A stretch of 64,000 nt of DNA from Chloranthus sessilifolius. Lineage: Eukaryota > Streptophyta > Magnoliopsida > Chloranthales > Chloranthaceae. Shown here piece after piece: positions 34,036 to 43,876 of this stretch (positions are counted from its first letter, which is position 1; each line of letters opens with the position of its first letter). The stretch covers positions 96,623,491 to 96,687,490 of the forward strand of contig CM037595.1 of NCBI GenBank assembly GCA_021018995.1, written 5' to 3'. A model generated the notes under the pieces. That model was not told the DNA's origin and did not search any database. It saw only the letters and a list, made by a program, of their open reading frames with translations. A program made the translations under genes and the position numbers.

Positions 34036-35515
34036 GGTATTAGTAATTGAGTACCTTTAAAGGTACTCTAATTGGGTAATTAGTCACTACACTCTTTTGG
34101 TTAGCTCTGCAAAGAGCAGAAGCCACTCTTAGCTCTCCACCTGATATTCGTCACAACAGATTTTTCCTGCTCTCAGCTAGACTAGATAAAATCTCTTCGG
34201 GAGAGAGCAAGTAGAGAGTAGTTTTATTTCTTAAAACATCTTCTTGTCAAAACAAATGAGGCGAAGAGTTGTGTTACCAAATGTAAAAGCAGTTTCCTGT
34301 GGGAGCCAAAGAGAGACGCTCTTTGGCCTGAAAGAGCTAAACCAAGCATAGCTTTAACTATTTAGGGGAATTTATAATTTCAGCCTTCATAATTACACTT
34401 TAAAAAAAAATGACCAAGCAATCCCAAAGGATGCATTTAAATGTATCTATCAAATCTTGAAAACACCTTCATAAGTGGGTGCTGCTTCAATTGTGAATTC
34501 GGAATCTTGAAAGGCATCCACTTTTTTTTAAGCATTCTCTTCTTCCTTAGCTCTGGTCAGTCACGAAGAAGATGGTGATGACATTGATCACGACAGTGAC
34601 GATGTCGATGACGGTAGAAACAACGATGATGTCGGAGTCGTGACACGGACATCATCGTTGTTGAGACTTGCAATGATTCGCAACAATGTTGTCTTCCTCA
34701 ACTCCCACAAGTCGCAAAGGCGACGATGTTCTTGTCGCACTTCTTGAAGCTAAGAAAGAAGAAGTTGGGTCTCTAGTTTAGAGTTCCAAGTGGGTTTTAA
34801 GAGGGTTTCAGGTGGGCTACGACTCACCAAAGTTGTACAATTAGTCAGAGTTGAGGAAGAAGAAGAAGAGGCCAGGGTTTGCTTTGTGGGTGCCACCTTG
34901 ATCGATTGGGGTGTTTTTTTAATCTTTTGACAAAAACAATAACTTATTTTTTTTACTCCCACAGTGTATGTAGGTGCTTTTAGAGATTTGGTAGGCGCTT
35001 AAAGGCACTCATGACCAAAATACCTACTAATATCCTATCTCTCTTTTATTGGTCACTTTCCCTCCCCTCACTGCCTCTCTCTACCTCATAGTTTTCTCAC
35101 CATTATTGAACATCATCAAAAAATGATGAGTGCAGGATTTTACTCATCACTAATGGTGAAAAATATAATTCTCTTCTAAAAAATTATAAAGCTTTAATAT
35201 TGGATCGAGGTGACACAAGATCGGATCAAGCGATGCAATATCGAATAATGGCTTGTAAAAAAAAAATAGTGTATTATTTGGGTCAACCATTCATTAATTT
35301 CCCAACATTCTATCTTTGCATGGCCTATAAATTTTTTTACTGTTAGACCAAGTTCCGATTAATCATGGAGGTCGTTGTGGAAGTTCCCAACACCTCCTAA
35401 ACAAGTGCTCTTGGGGTGGTGTGCCTTGTGGAGCAGGTGGACCAGGGATATCCTTTTCAGATGCAGTTATCTATTCAGGCAAATTGTGTAATGTGTTTTA
35501 TCACTTGCGAGCGGA
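34036..35515. other. Non-coding stretch upstream of the LINE, no gene recognised
   Basis: 34080-34360 holds a decayed MITE-like inverted arrangement of AGCTCT/AGAGCT and CTCTTTGG words similar to that in the GDSL intron. 34619-34662 is a strong small hairpin. 34750-34962 is open on the minus strand but serine/threonine-rich with no family resemblance. If the LINE were removed, this sequence would lie directly upstream of the S-acyltransferase promoter. Confidence 0.5.
34619..34662. repeat. Perfect 15-bp inverted repeat with 14-nt spacer
   Basis: Arms AACAACGATGATGTC and GACATCATCGTTGTT are exact complements, separated by 14 nt. It lies in a GAT/GAC-rich stretch (34570-34700). Confidence 0.85.
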
Positions 35516-35523
35516 TCGACCAC

Positions 35524-36413
35524 CATAGTGACAAACATCACCGATTTCTTTAAAAAATCGGCGATAGTCGCCGATTTTAACTATTACGATATAATTGGCG
35601 GTTAGTCAGCCAAATTGCCGAATCGGCGCTGCATCAACTATAAATCGGCGAGTCGGCGATTTGGCGGACTAACTGCCTTCGTTAAAAAAAAAAAAAGGGT
35701 TTTAAAACCCTTATTTTTAAGACGAGGCAACAACAGTGATCGGCTCCCAGTGGCGATCATCTCTCCCTCTACTTCTTCTTCTTCTTCTTGTCTTCTTGGG
35801 CTCTCACATTCTCTCTCTGGTTCTTATTCTTTTCTTCTTTACTGCGTCTTCTTTTTTCTTCTTTTCTTATAGAAGCTAGTTGACTTACAGCCTACTTAGT
35901 AACCTAATAAGTCTACAACTCTAGACTTATTTGAGTTACACGACTAACGAAAAGCTACAGCTTGCAGCTACAACGGTACAACTAAGATTATATTATAATA
36001 CAATACAATATAATATATTATACTATTATAAACTAATATAGATTATATTATTATACTATTATAATATAATATATTATACTATTATAAGCTAATATTATTA
36101 TTATATTATAACATAACATAATATAATATATTATACTAATGTAAGTTAATATTAGGTTATATTATATTAATATAATATGGTATAGTATAATATCATATAA
36201 TCTATAGCACATTTATAATATAATATATATCACATTTAACTTTTAATAAATATTATTAGTTTAAAATTTTTTTATATTTTTTTTTAATTTTTTTATATTT
36301 TTTTATAATTCCCGACTTTTCTCCGATGTTTACCGATTTTTCTTCGATTTTGCCAAAGTTTCCTGACTTTTTCCCTTACTGATTCATTGCCGACTTGCCG
36401 ACTTGTCACTATG
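35524..36413. mobile_element. hAT-like non-autonomous element, copy 2 (890 bp)
   Basis: Ends are CATAGTGACAAACATC and, inward from the right, CATAGTGACAAGTCGG. The 8-bp flanks tcgaccac (35516-35523) and ttgaccac (36414-36421) match at 7 of 8. Subterminal words TCGGCGA/TCGCCGA match copy 1 at 6697. The centre (about 35985-36240) is nearly pure A/T with TATAATATA repeats. No transposase frame. Confidence 0.8.
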
Positions 36414-36462
36414 TTGACCACCTTCTCGTACAATGCCATTTTGCTAGCTTGATCTGGTATAA

Positions 36463-37263
36463 GAGCATCTCCAATGGCAAACTTTATTACCAGTCCTTCC
36501 ATGACATCAAATGAAGTGTAGGAGGATGAGTTGGTAATAATAAAGTGTAGCCCTCTTTACACTACTTCAACTACATACTTCAGTATAAAAAATATATATT
36601 CTTTTAAAATAAATAAAAGTTGAAATAACAAAAATAAAAAGAAAAAAAATTTGCAATGGCTAAAGTCCAACCACTCTTTTGTAATAAAATCATAATATAT
36701 TTTCAACATAGTGTGGGAGTACATACGTTATTTATATATAACGTTTGAAGCTAAAAGCAGCTCCAATGGGATACTTCAAATCTCAATCAACTACTAAAAC
36801 GACTAAAAATAAAGTGTAAAGTGTTGTGGTGTTTACTCTAACCGACACGCCTAATATATCTAAGTGGATTTGACGTGTTAGCTTCACACGTTATTTGTGT
36901 ACTCCCACACTATATTTTTAAAATATATTATTATTATTTAGAAAAGAGCCAGTTGGATTTTAGCCATTGTAAGTTTTTTTCTTTTTATTTTAATATTTCA
37001 ACTATTTTATTTAAAGTTAATAAAATATTTAAAATGAAGCATGTGGTTGGAGTTGTATAAAGAGGGCTATACTTTATTTTTGCCAACTCACCCTCCCATA
37101 TATCATTTATGCCATGTAATGGTTAGAAATAAAGTATGCCACCGAAGATGCTCAAACACACTAAATTTACGTGGATTAAGCGTGTCGGTTGGAGTAACTA
37201 CCACAAAACTTTATACTTTATTTATGGCTACTCTAAAAGCATTTTCAACCAACTATGTTATTT
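36463..37263. mobile_element. Nested inverted-repeat MITEs with GAGCATCTCCAATGG-type ends
   Basis: The left arm starts GAGCATCTCCAATGGCAAAC at 36463, and its reverse complement, about 75-80% similar by eye, ends at 37153. Inside and overlapping the right arm is a second pair (AAAAGCAGCTCCAATGGGAT near 36753; its partner near 37150-37240), so one member seems to have inserted in another. No coding capacity. A half copy of the same family lies at 45207-45500. Confidence 0.65.
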
Positions 37264-37277
37264 ATAATCGTTAGAGA

Positions 37278-37570
37278 TGTTAGAAGTTTCTATTTTGGTG
37301 GCCATCACTATGGTCAGACCTTTGACCATAGTGATGGCCACCAAAATAGAAACTTCTAACAGTCTCCCACTTGGTCAAACTATGTCAATAAACTCCGATT
37401 TTTAAATGTTAGCTAACTTTCTTTGAATGGTAAGTCAGAATCAATCATAATCAAAGTCTTTATAATCAGTCCGGTCCAGTGAGAATTTCAACACAGAATC
37501 AATGTAGTCAATATATCATATTATCGATACATGACCGTTCATTAGTTACCGTATTGGAAGTCATCACCGG
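37278..37570. repeat. Palindromic left terminus of Copia-2
   Basis: 37278-37315 is the first 38 bp of the LTR; after an 8-nt loop its exact reverse complement occupies 37324-37361. Reverse-complement identity then continues through the polypurine tract into internal sequence, so 37324-37570 mirrors 43008-43252 at about 95% by eye. After 37570 forward-orientation leader begins. Confidence 0.92.
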
Positions 37571-38666
37571 TGAGAGGGCGCGGTCAAGCCCCATGGGCGG
37601 CTACCTGTTGCCTGCAACTACTTCAAAAGAAAAAAAAAAATTTTGAAGAAGATGAATAGTAAAGGGGGTTAGGGAGACTGGGACCGGGTCAGGTCCACTG
37701 CCGACCCGCCTGGGCCTACTTGGCCCACCCGACCCGCCTGGGCCTATTTGGCCCACCCGGCCCACTGGCTGAGGCCCACTCAGCCCTTTTGGCTCATGGC
37801 CCTAACCTGCAGGGCCCATCCACTGGGCCCATAGCCCACTCGACCACAAAGGCCCATGGTCTGGCCCGATACCCGACCCAATTATTCCGACACTATTTCC
37901 TAATCTTCTCGGGCAATTTTTGGGCTATTTATAAGTTCGATTTTCAGACACTATATTTGAATTTTGACTTTCTCGGGCATTTCGGACCCCTTTTTGAGGT
38001 CTATTTTTGACAATGAACTCTTTGTTGTGATATTTTCATGACCTGATGTTATTTTTCCAATTTTTAATTGGTTAATCATTTTTTTTAGTACCATTAATTA
38101 GAATTGGGTAGTGGAGTTACACATTATAATGCTCGTTTATTGTCAATTTTGATACCTCCTTATAACACGAATTGGACTTGGCTTATTTTTTAATATCACT
38201 TTCAGGATCATCTAAAAATATTATCAAACCTATTTTGACAGCATGACTTGGAAAGATTCTTCTGCCCAACGGTGATGATCCTTCATAGTGAGGTTTAATT
38301 TTGTCCAAGCCCGTGTTACCAGCTCAGTGAATGTGTGTAGTGAACGTTGACGTCACAACACAAGCGGTTCTTCTGCCCAACGGTGATAAATCACTTAATG
38401 TTGTATGATGGTTGTATTTCACTATTCATCATTTTTATATGTGGGTACTGCTAGCGTGTTGTGACTCGACCCAACGGAGGGTTATAACGACACAATTAGT
38501 ACCACAATCATTAATATAGATTGAGGAAGCGGCTAGTGTGTTATGACTCGACTCAACGGAGGGTTATAATGACACAAATTATTTCTCAATAAAACCACAT
38601 TGGTTTTAATTTTTATATTCCTTAACATATTTTAACTATTGCGTCACATATTATAATTATAACCTT
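37571..38666 (+). other. Copia-2 untranslated leader
   Basis: Contains a GGCCCA/TGGGCC-rich stretch (37700-37860), then two pairs of direct repeats: TTCTGCCCAACGGTGAT at about 38260 and 38370, and CTCGACCCAACGGAGGG at about 38466 with a near copy at about 38546. No primer binding site was found. No gene. Confidence 0.6.
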
Positions 38667-39422
38667 GTGGAATTGATTGTTACTTCGATTGTATGTGGAT
38701 ATAATAAACCCCTTAAATATTGTGCAGCATTGAACCCGTCTTCTATAACTAATATGATTAGTGGAATTAAACTTCTGAGTGACTCAAATTATGACAAATG
38801 GAAGGAACAAGTTGCTATTGTTCTAGGCTGTATGGATCTTGACTATGCTATACGATCTAATAAACCCAAGGTGCTCACCGCTGATGCCTCAGCTAAGGAA
38901 CTGGCAGTGAATAATATGGATTTGGAAAAATGGGATAGATCAAATCATATGAGCCTCATGATCATAAAGAGTTTCATTACTGATGTGATTCGGGAAGGTA
39001 TTCCTGACTCGCACAATACAAAGGAATACATGCAAGCCATTAAAGAACAATTTTAAGGGATTTCTAAAGCACTTGCTGGTAGTTTAATTGTTAAAATGGG
39101 AACCATGAAATACAATGGTCATAGCGGCATACGGGAGCACATTATGAAAATGAGTGGCATGGCAACTCAATTGAAAGAACTGGACATGAGTTTTTCTGAG
39201 GGTTATCTTGTTCACTTCATTATGACTTCTCTTCCTGCACAATTTGGCCCGTTCAAGATCAATTATAACAAGCAGAAAGAGAAGTGGAAGATGAACGAGC
39301 TAATCGCTCACTGTGTCCAAAAAGAAGAAAGACTTCGAGCTGAAAAACTTGAAAGTGCCTATTACGCCGCTCTTGGACCATTGAAAGGAACTTTCAAGCG
39401 AAAGAAGGGCCAATATAAATGA
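38667..39422 (+). pseudogene. Copia-2 gag
   Basis: Recognised by LLSDSNYDKWKEQVAIVLGC, SLMIIKSFITDVIREG, IREHIMKMSGMATQLKEL and LVHFIMTSLPAQFGPFKINY, the copia gag (UBN2-type) fold. A TAA at 39054-39056 splits it and a TGA at 39420-39422 separates it from the knuckle. The zinc knuckle CYFCKKKRHIKKNY (39492 onward) has lost its last Cys (Tyr instead). Confidence 0.85.
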
Positions 39423-39428
39423 AAGAAC

Positions 39429-40706
39429 GTGAAAGCTCCTCCACCGAAAACCAAACAAGGAGAAGCTAGCATATCTACTTCTAGCATCAAGTGTTACTTC
39501 TGTAAGAAAAAGAGACACATTAAGAAGAATTATCAGAAATACAGAGATTGGTTAGTTAAGAAAGGTAATGACCTAGCCTTTGTGTGTCTTGAATCACTTT
39601 ATGTTGATGCTCCACGCAATACTTGGTGGATAGATTCTGGTGCAACTATTCACATAAGTAATTCAATGCAGGGATTTCGATCTAGTAGGAAACTAAGTAA
39701 AGGCGAACGTACTATCAAACTTGAAAATGGAGTAGAAGCAGACGTGGAGGCCATTGGGACTCTCCGTCTCATTTTAGATAGTGGTTTCATTTTGGATTTA
39801 ATTAATACTATTTATGTTCGAAGTATCACTAGAAACCTTATCTCAATTTTTAAATTGGATTCATTAGGTTTTGAATTTAAATTTGGACATAATATGTTTA
39901 CTCTATTATTTAATTCCGATATTGTGGGTGGTAGCTCATTAGTGGGCAATCTTTATCAGTTGAACTTGGATTCATCTTATGCCCAATCTTTAGTTTCTAT
40001 GCATGTGAATGATAAAATTAGTAAGAAACGAAAACGAGCAATCGACAACTCCATTTTATAGCATAAACGTTTAGGCCATATATCTAAGGATAGAATGGAG
40101 AGGTTAATTAAAGATGATATACTCGATGCGCTCGATTTCTCTGATTTCATTACTTGTGTAGATTGCGTTAAAGGAAAACTCACAAAAGCTAATAAGAAAG
40201 GGGCTATCAGGAGCACGAGTTTACTTGAAATAGTCCACACTGATATTTGTGGATCGTTTCCAACTCCCGCTATTAGTGGTCAAAAGTATTTTATTACCTT
40301 CACTGATGATTATTCTCGTTTTGGTTATATATTTCTCATTCATGAGAAATCTGAGGCCCTGGATATGTTTAAAATCTATAAAGCCGAAGTTGAGTTACAA
40401 CTCAATTCGAAGATTAAAATTGTGAGATCTGATAGAGGCGAGAGTACTATGAAATGTGTCGCAATCCGTGACCATTCGCCTCAGATTCATCTACAAGAGC
40501 ATAGCATTGTCGCTCAATACACCATGGAACACAATGTAACGGCAGTAATTGAACGACGAAATCGTACTCTTATGGATATGGTGAGAAGCATGTTATGCAA
40601 CTCTAAGTTGCCTATATTTTTGTGGGAAGAGGCCTTGAAAATAGCGGTGCATATCCTGAATCGAATTCCTAGTAAGGCGGTTCCCAAAACTCCTTATGAG
40701 CTATAG
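39429..40706 (+). pseudogene. Copia-2 protease and integrase
   Basis: The protease active site is NTWWIDSGATIHISNSM; the integrase zinc-binding segment ([20 protein letters not shown]) follows a TAG at 40059-40061, and the core has [19 protein letters not shown] and the [15 protein letters not shown] block, so D, D and E remain although the loop before the Glu is altered. A second TAG at 40704-40706 lies before GRKSTLGYLHIWGC. Both TAGs sit where relatives have Trp, consistent with TGG to TAG. Confidence 0.87.
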
Positions 40707-40751
40707 GTAGGAAGAAAATCGACTTTAGGATATTTACACATTTGGGGCTGC

Positions 40752-42791
40752 TTGGCTGAAGTAAAGGTGTACAACCCACAATTAGGAAAATTGGATCCTA
40801 AAACCATAAGTTGTCATTTCATTGGTTACCCTGATAGGTCAAAAGACTATCAATTTTATTGCCCCACTCATAGTACCCGGATCGTTGAGACTAGATATGC
40901 CAAATTCTTTGAGGATCGTGAGAACAGTGGGAGTGTTGAGCCTGGGAAAATCACTTTTGAGGAAAATCGGGTTATAATACCTATCCCTTTTATCCAAGAA
41001 AAAGTGGCACCAACACCAGTTATTCCAGCAACTATTGATGCACCTATGGCTATGCCTAATGCAACACCCCACATTGAGGATGTTCTTGCTCCCATGGCGA
41101 CTGCCAATGATCAACCATTACGTAGATCAAAGAGAGCAAAGAAGTCAGCCATTTCTGATGACTATATAGTTTACCTAAATGAAAGTGAGTTTGATTTTAG
41201 AAAGGAATCAGATCCCGTTTCCTTTAGCCAAGCCATAAAGAGCGTCAAATCCACTCAATGGCTCGAAGCCATGAAAGATGAGTTGGAATCAATGAAACAT
41301 AACTCGGTCTGGGATCTTTGTGAGTTACCTGAAGGAGTTAAGCCTGTAGGCTGTAAATGGGTATTTAAAACCAAGCAAAACTCCAAAGGTAATATAGAAA
41401 GATACAAGGCCAGGTTAGTCGCTAAAGGCTTCACTCAAAAAGAGGGAATAGACTATAAAGAGATATTTTTTCCTGTCTCTAGAAAGGAATCCTTTCGGAT
41501 AGTCATGACATTAGTAGCTCATTTTGACTTAGAATTGCATCAAATGGATGTTAAAACTGCTTTTCTGAATGACGACTTGCATGAAGATGTCTTTATGACA
41601 CAACCTGAAGGTTTTCAGGTTGAGGGGGAGAGTCATTTAGTTTGTAGACTCAAAAGGTCTATATATGGTTTAAAGCAGGCATCTCGACAATGGTACTTAA
41701 AATTTCACGAAGTCATTTCAAATTTTAGTTTTAAAGAAAATACTGTGGATCAATGCATATATCTTAAAATCAGTGGGAGTAAGTTTATCATCCTTGTTTT
41801 GTATGTTGATGATATCTTACTTGCGAGTAGTAATTTGCGCATGTTATATGAGACAAAGAACTTTTTATCAAAGAGTTTTGATATGAAAGATCTTGGTGAA
41901 ACTTCCTACGTGATAAGAATTGAGATTCATCGAGATAGAGCCCATGATATATTGGGATTGTCTCAAAGAGCTTATATTGATAAAGTTCTTAAAAGGTTTA
42001 ACATGCACAATTGTTCCGCTACTGCTGCCTCTGTCATTAAGGGTGATAAATTTAGTCTACTTCAGAGTCCCAGGATCGATCTGGAGAGAAAACAGATGGA
42101 GACAATTCCCTATGCATCGGCAGTTGGGAGTCTCATGTATGCACAAGTCTGTACTCGTCCAAATATAGCGTATATAGTTGGCATGCTTGGTAGGTACCAA
42201 TGTAATCCTGGTTTGGATCACTGGAAAGCAGCTAAGAAAGTTTTTCGCTATTTACAAGGGACTAAAGGACACATGCTCACATACAAAAGGTCGAATAGCC
42301 TTGAAGTTGTTGGTTATTCAGATGTTGACTATGCTGGGTGTCAAGACACCCGTAGGTCCACATCAGGTTATATTTTTATGCTTGCAGGTGGACTTATATC
42401 TTGGAAGAGCATAAAGCAGACGCTGACTACTTCGTCTACTATGGAAGCAGAATTTGTTGTATGTTTTGAGGCAACATGTGAGGCGATATGGTTGAGAAAT
42501 TTTATCTCAGGGCTTCGAGTTGTTGATAGTCTTTCAATGCTGCTGAGAATATTATGTGATAATTCCGCTGCGATTGCTATCTCTAATAACAACAAGATTA
42601 GTGGGGGTTCCAAATATATTGATATAAAATATCTTGTTGTAAGGGAGAAAGTTCAAAATCAAATTATATCTGTTAAAAAGATAAGTACGACACTCATGTT
42701 GGCTGACCCTCTCACTAAAGGTTTACCTCCTAAGCTCTTTTTGGAGCATATTGCGCATATGAGGTTAATGGATAATTTTGATAGCCTTTGA
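40752..42791 (+). CDS. Copia-2 reverse transcriptase-RNase H, open frame of 679 residues
   Basis: Uninterrupted frame from the integrase C-terminus to the end of pol. Residues about 1-130 are the variable linker; WLEAMKDELESMKHNSVWDL starts the reverse transcriptase near residue 170; YKARLVAKGFTQKEGIDYKE, QMDVKTAFLN, IYGLKQASRQWYLKFH and the catalytic LYVDDILLASS (about residue 350) are intact. RNase H motifs YSDVDYAGCQDTRRSTSGYI (about residue 523), STMEAEFV and CDNSAAIAIS follow, ending ADPLTKGLPPKLF. The product copies element RNA into DNA and removes the RNA. The stops upstream mean it cannot be made from a full gag-pol, but the lack of lesions over 2 kb suggests a comparatively young insertion. 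Confidence 0.9.
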   Translation: MAEVKVYNPQLGKLDPKTISCHFIGYPDRSKDYQFYCPTHSTRIVETRYAKFFEDRENSGSVEPGKITFEENRVIIPIPFIQEKVAPTPVIPATIDAPMAMPNATPHIEDVLAPMATANDQPLRRSKRAKKSAISDDYIVYLNESEFDFRKESDPVSFSQAIKSVKSTQWLEAMKDELESMKHNSVWDLCELPEGVKPVGCKWVFKTKQNSKGNIERYKARLVAKGFTQKEGIDYKEIFFPVSRKESFRIVMTLVAHFDLELHQMDVKTAFLNDDLHEDVFMTQPEGFQVEGESHLVCRLKRSIYGLKQASRQWYLKFHEVISNFSFKENTVDQCIYLKISGSKFIILVLYVDDILLASSNLRMLYETKNFLSKSFDMKDLGETSYVIRIEIHRDRAHDILGLSQRAYIDKVLKRFNMHNCSATAASVIKGDKFSLLQSPRIDLERKQMETIPYASAVGSLMYAQVCTRPNIAYIVGMLGRYQCNPGLDHWKAAKKVFRYLQGTKGHMLTYKRSNSLEVVGYSDVDYAGCQDTRRSTSGYIFMLAGGLISWKSIKQTLTTSSTMEAEFVVCFEATCEAIWLRNFISGLRVVDSLSMLLRILCDNSAAIAISNNNKISGGSKYIDIKYLVVREKVQNQIISVKKISTTLMLADPLTKGLPPKLFLEHIAHMRLMDNFDSL

Positions 42792-43202
42792 GAGTGGATA
42801 TATGCGAGTGAATACATTTGTTTAATTGATTCAGAAATAAAACTTCTTTATTTGCTTTTCCATTTTTATGCAAATAAAACTTTGGAACATATGGTGCCAG
42901 TAGATGGCAATAAAGTAGGACCAATATTAGATTGAGTTTACATGTAATCACCATTCAGTTTGTAAATTTGCAATCTATGTGAAATCATACTAGTTGGAAT
43001 CCATGTCGGTGATGACTTTCAATACGGTAACTAATGAACGGTCATGTATTGATGACATGATATATTGACTACATTGATTTTGTGTTGAAATTCTCACTGG
43101 ACCGGACTGATTATAAAGACTTTGATTGAGATTGATTGTGACTTACCATTCAAAGAAAGTTAGCTAACATTTAGAAATCGGAGTTTATTGACATAGTTTG
43201 GC

Positions 43203-43695
43203 CAAGTGGGAGACTGTTAGAAGTTTCTATTTTGGTGGCCATCACTATAGTCAAACCTTTGACCGTTGAATGGTGTAAGATCAGTCTTGAGATGTACAGT
43301 TGCTATTCCGGTGAGTTTGAAAAGAATAGGTAACTAATTGTTGAGTCTTTCAGTTAAAGTATGATTGTGATTTCTAATAACAATATAATTAGTATTTTCA
43401 GTCCTTAATGGGATAGGACTCTTTGACTATAAATATAAGGGGTGCCTGGTCCCAACAATTGCCCGACTTAATTCAATCCTCCATGTTGGCGAAAGCATCC
43501 TCATTGTGCTAGGAGATATTGAACGCGAGAAGATCGTTAAAAATCGGCAACACACCATTAATGGCTCACATTCAAGGTGCGCATATTGATTTAATTTATG
43601 GATTATAATTTTGTTATTTTTGATTGATCATGCGCCTAGATCCAACGGCTTAATTTGGATGAATGGATCGTTGGATCCATATTCAGATTCTAATA
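43203..43695 (+). repeat. Polypurine tract and 3' LTR of Copia-2
   Basis: CAAGTGGGAGAC precedes the LTR start TGTTAGAAG at 43215. The LTR is 481 bp. The U3 contains the self-complementary GTCAAACCTTTGAC (about 43250-43263), and a TATA box TATAAATA lies at 43428-43435. Confidence 0.85.
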
Positions 43696-43876
43696 AGAGA
43701 TGCTCTCAAAAAAAAAAGCATCTGGCTTGCCTATGTGACAACAATAGTATATGAGAGTTTTTTTTAACTCCAACCACATATATGATTTATCTCATATTTT
43801 ATTATTTTTGAAAGAGAAAAAGGAAAGAATGTGGAGAAGAGAGAGAGATAATGAGTAAAGCACGCCATTCTTTATT

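Larger units (their letters stand above)
37278..43695 (+). mobile_element. Ty1/copia retrotransposon Copia-2 with aberrant left end
   Basis: Order is leader, gag, protease, integrase, reverse transcriptase, RNase H, polypurine tract, 3' LTR: Ty1/copia. The 3' LTR (43215-43695) begins TGTTAGA and ends TCTAATA, near-perfect inverted termini. The 5-bp flanks agaga (37273-37277 and 43696-43700) are identical. There is no normal 5' LTR: the left end keeps only its first 50 bp, followed by an inverted copy of the element's own 3' end (see 37278-37570). Confidence 0.88.

Noticed and set aside
34750..34962. Minus-strand frame of 70 codons
   Set aside because: Ser/Thr-rich, no motif, no splice or promoter context.
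35615..35872. Plus-strand frame in the hAT-like copy 2 as a transposase remnant
   Set aside because: Serine- and leucine-rich translation of CTTCTT repeats; no hAT dimerisation or DDE motif.
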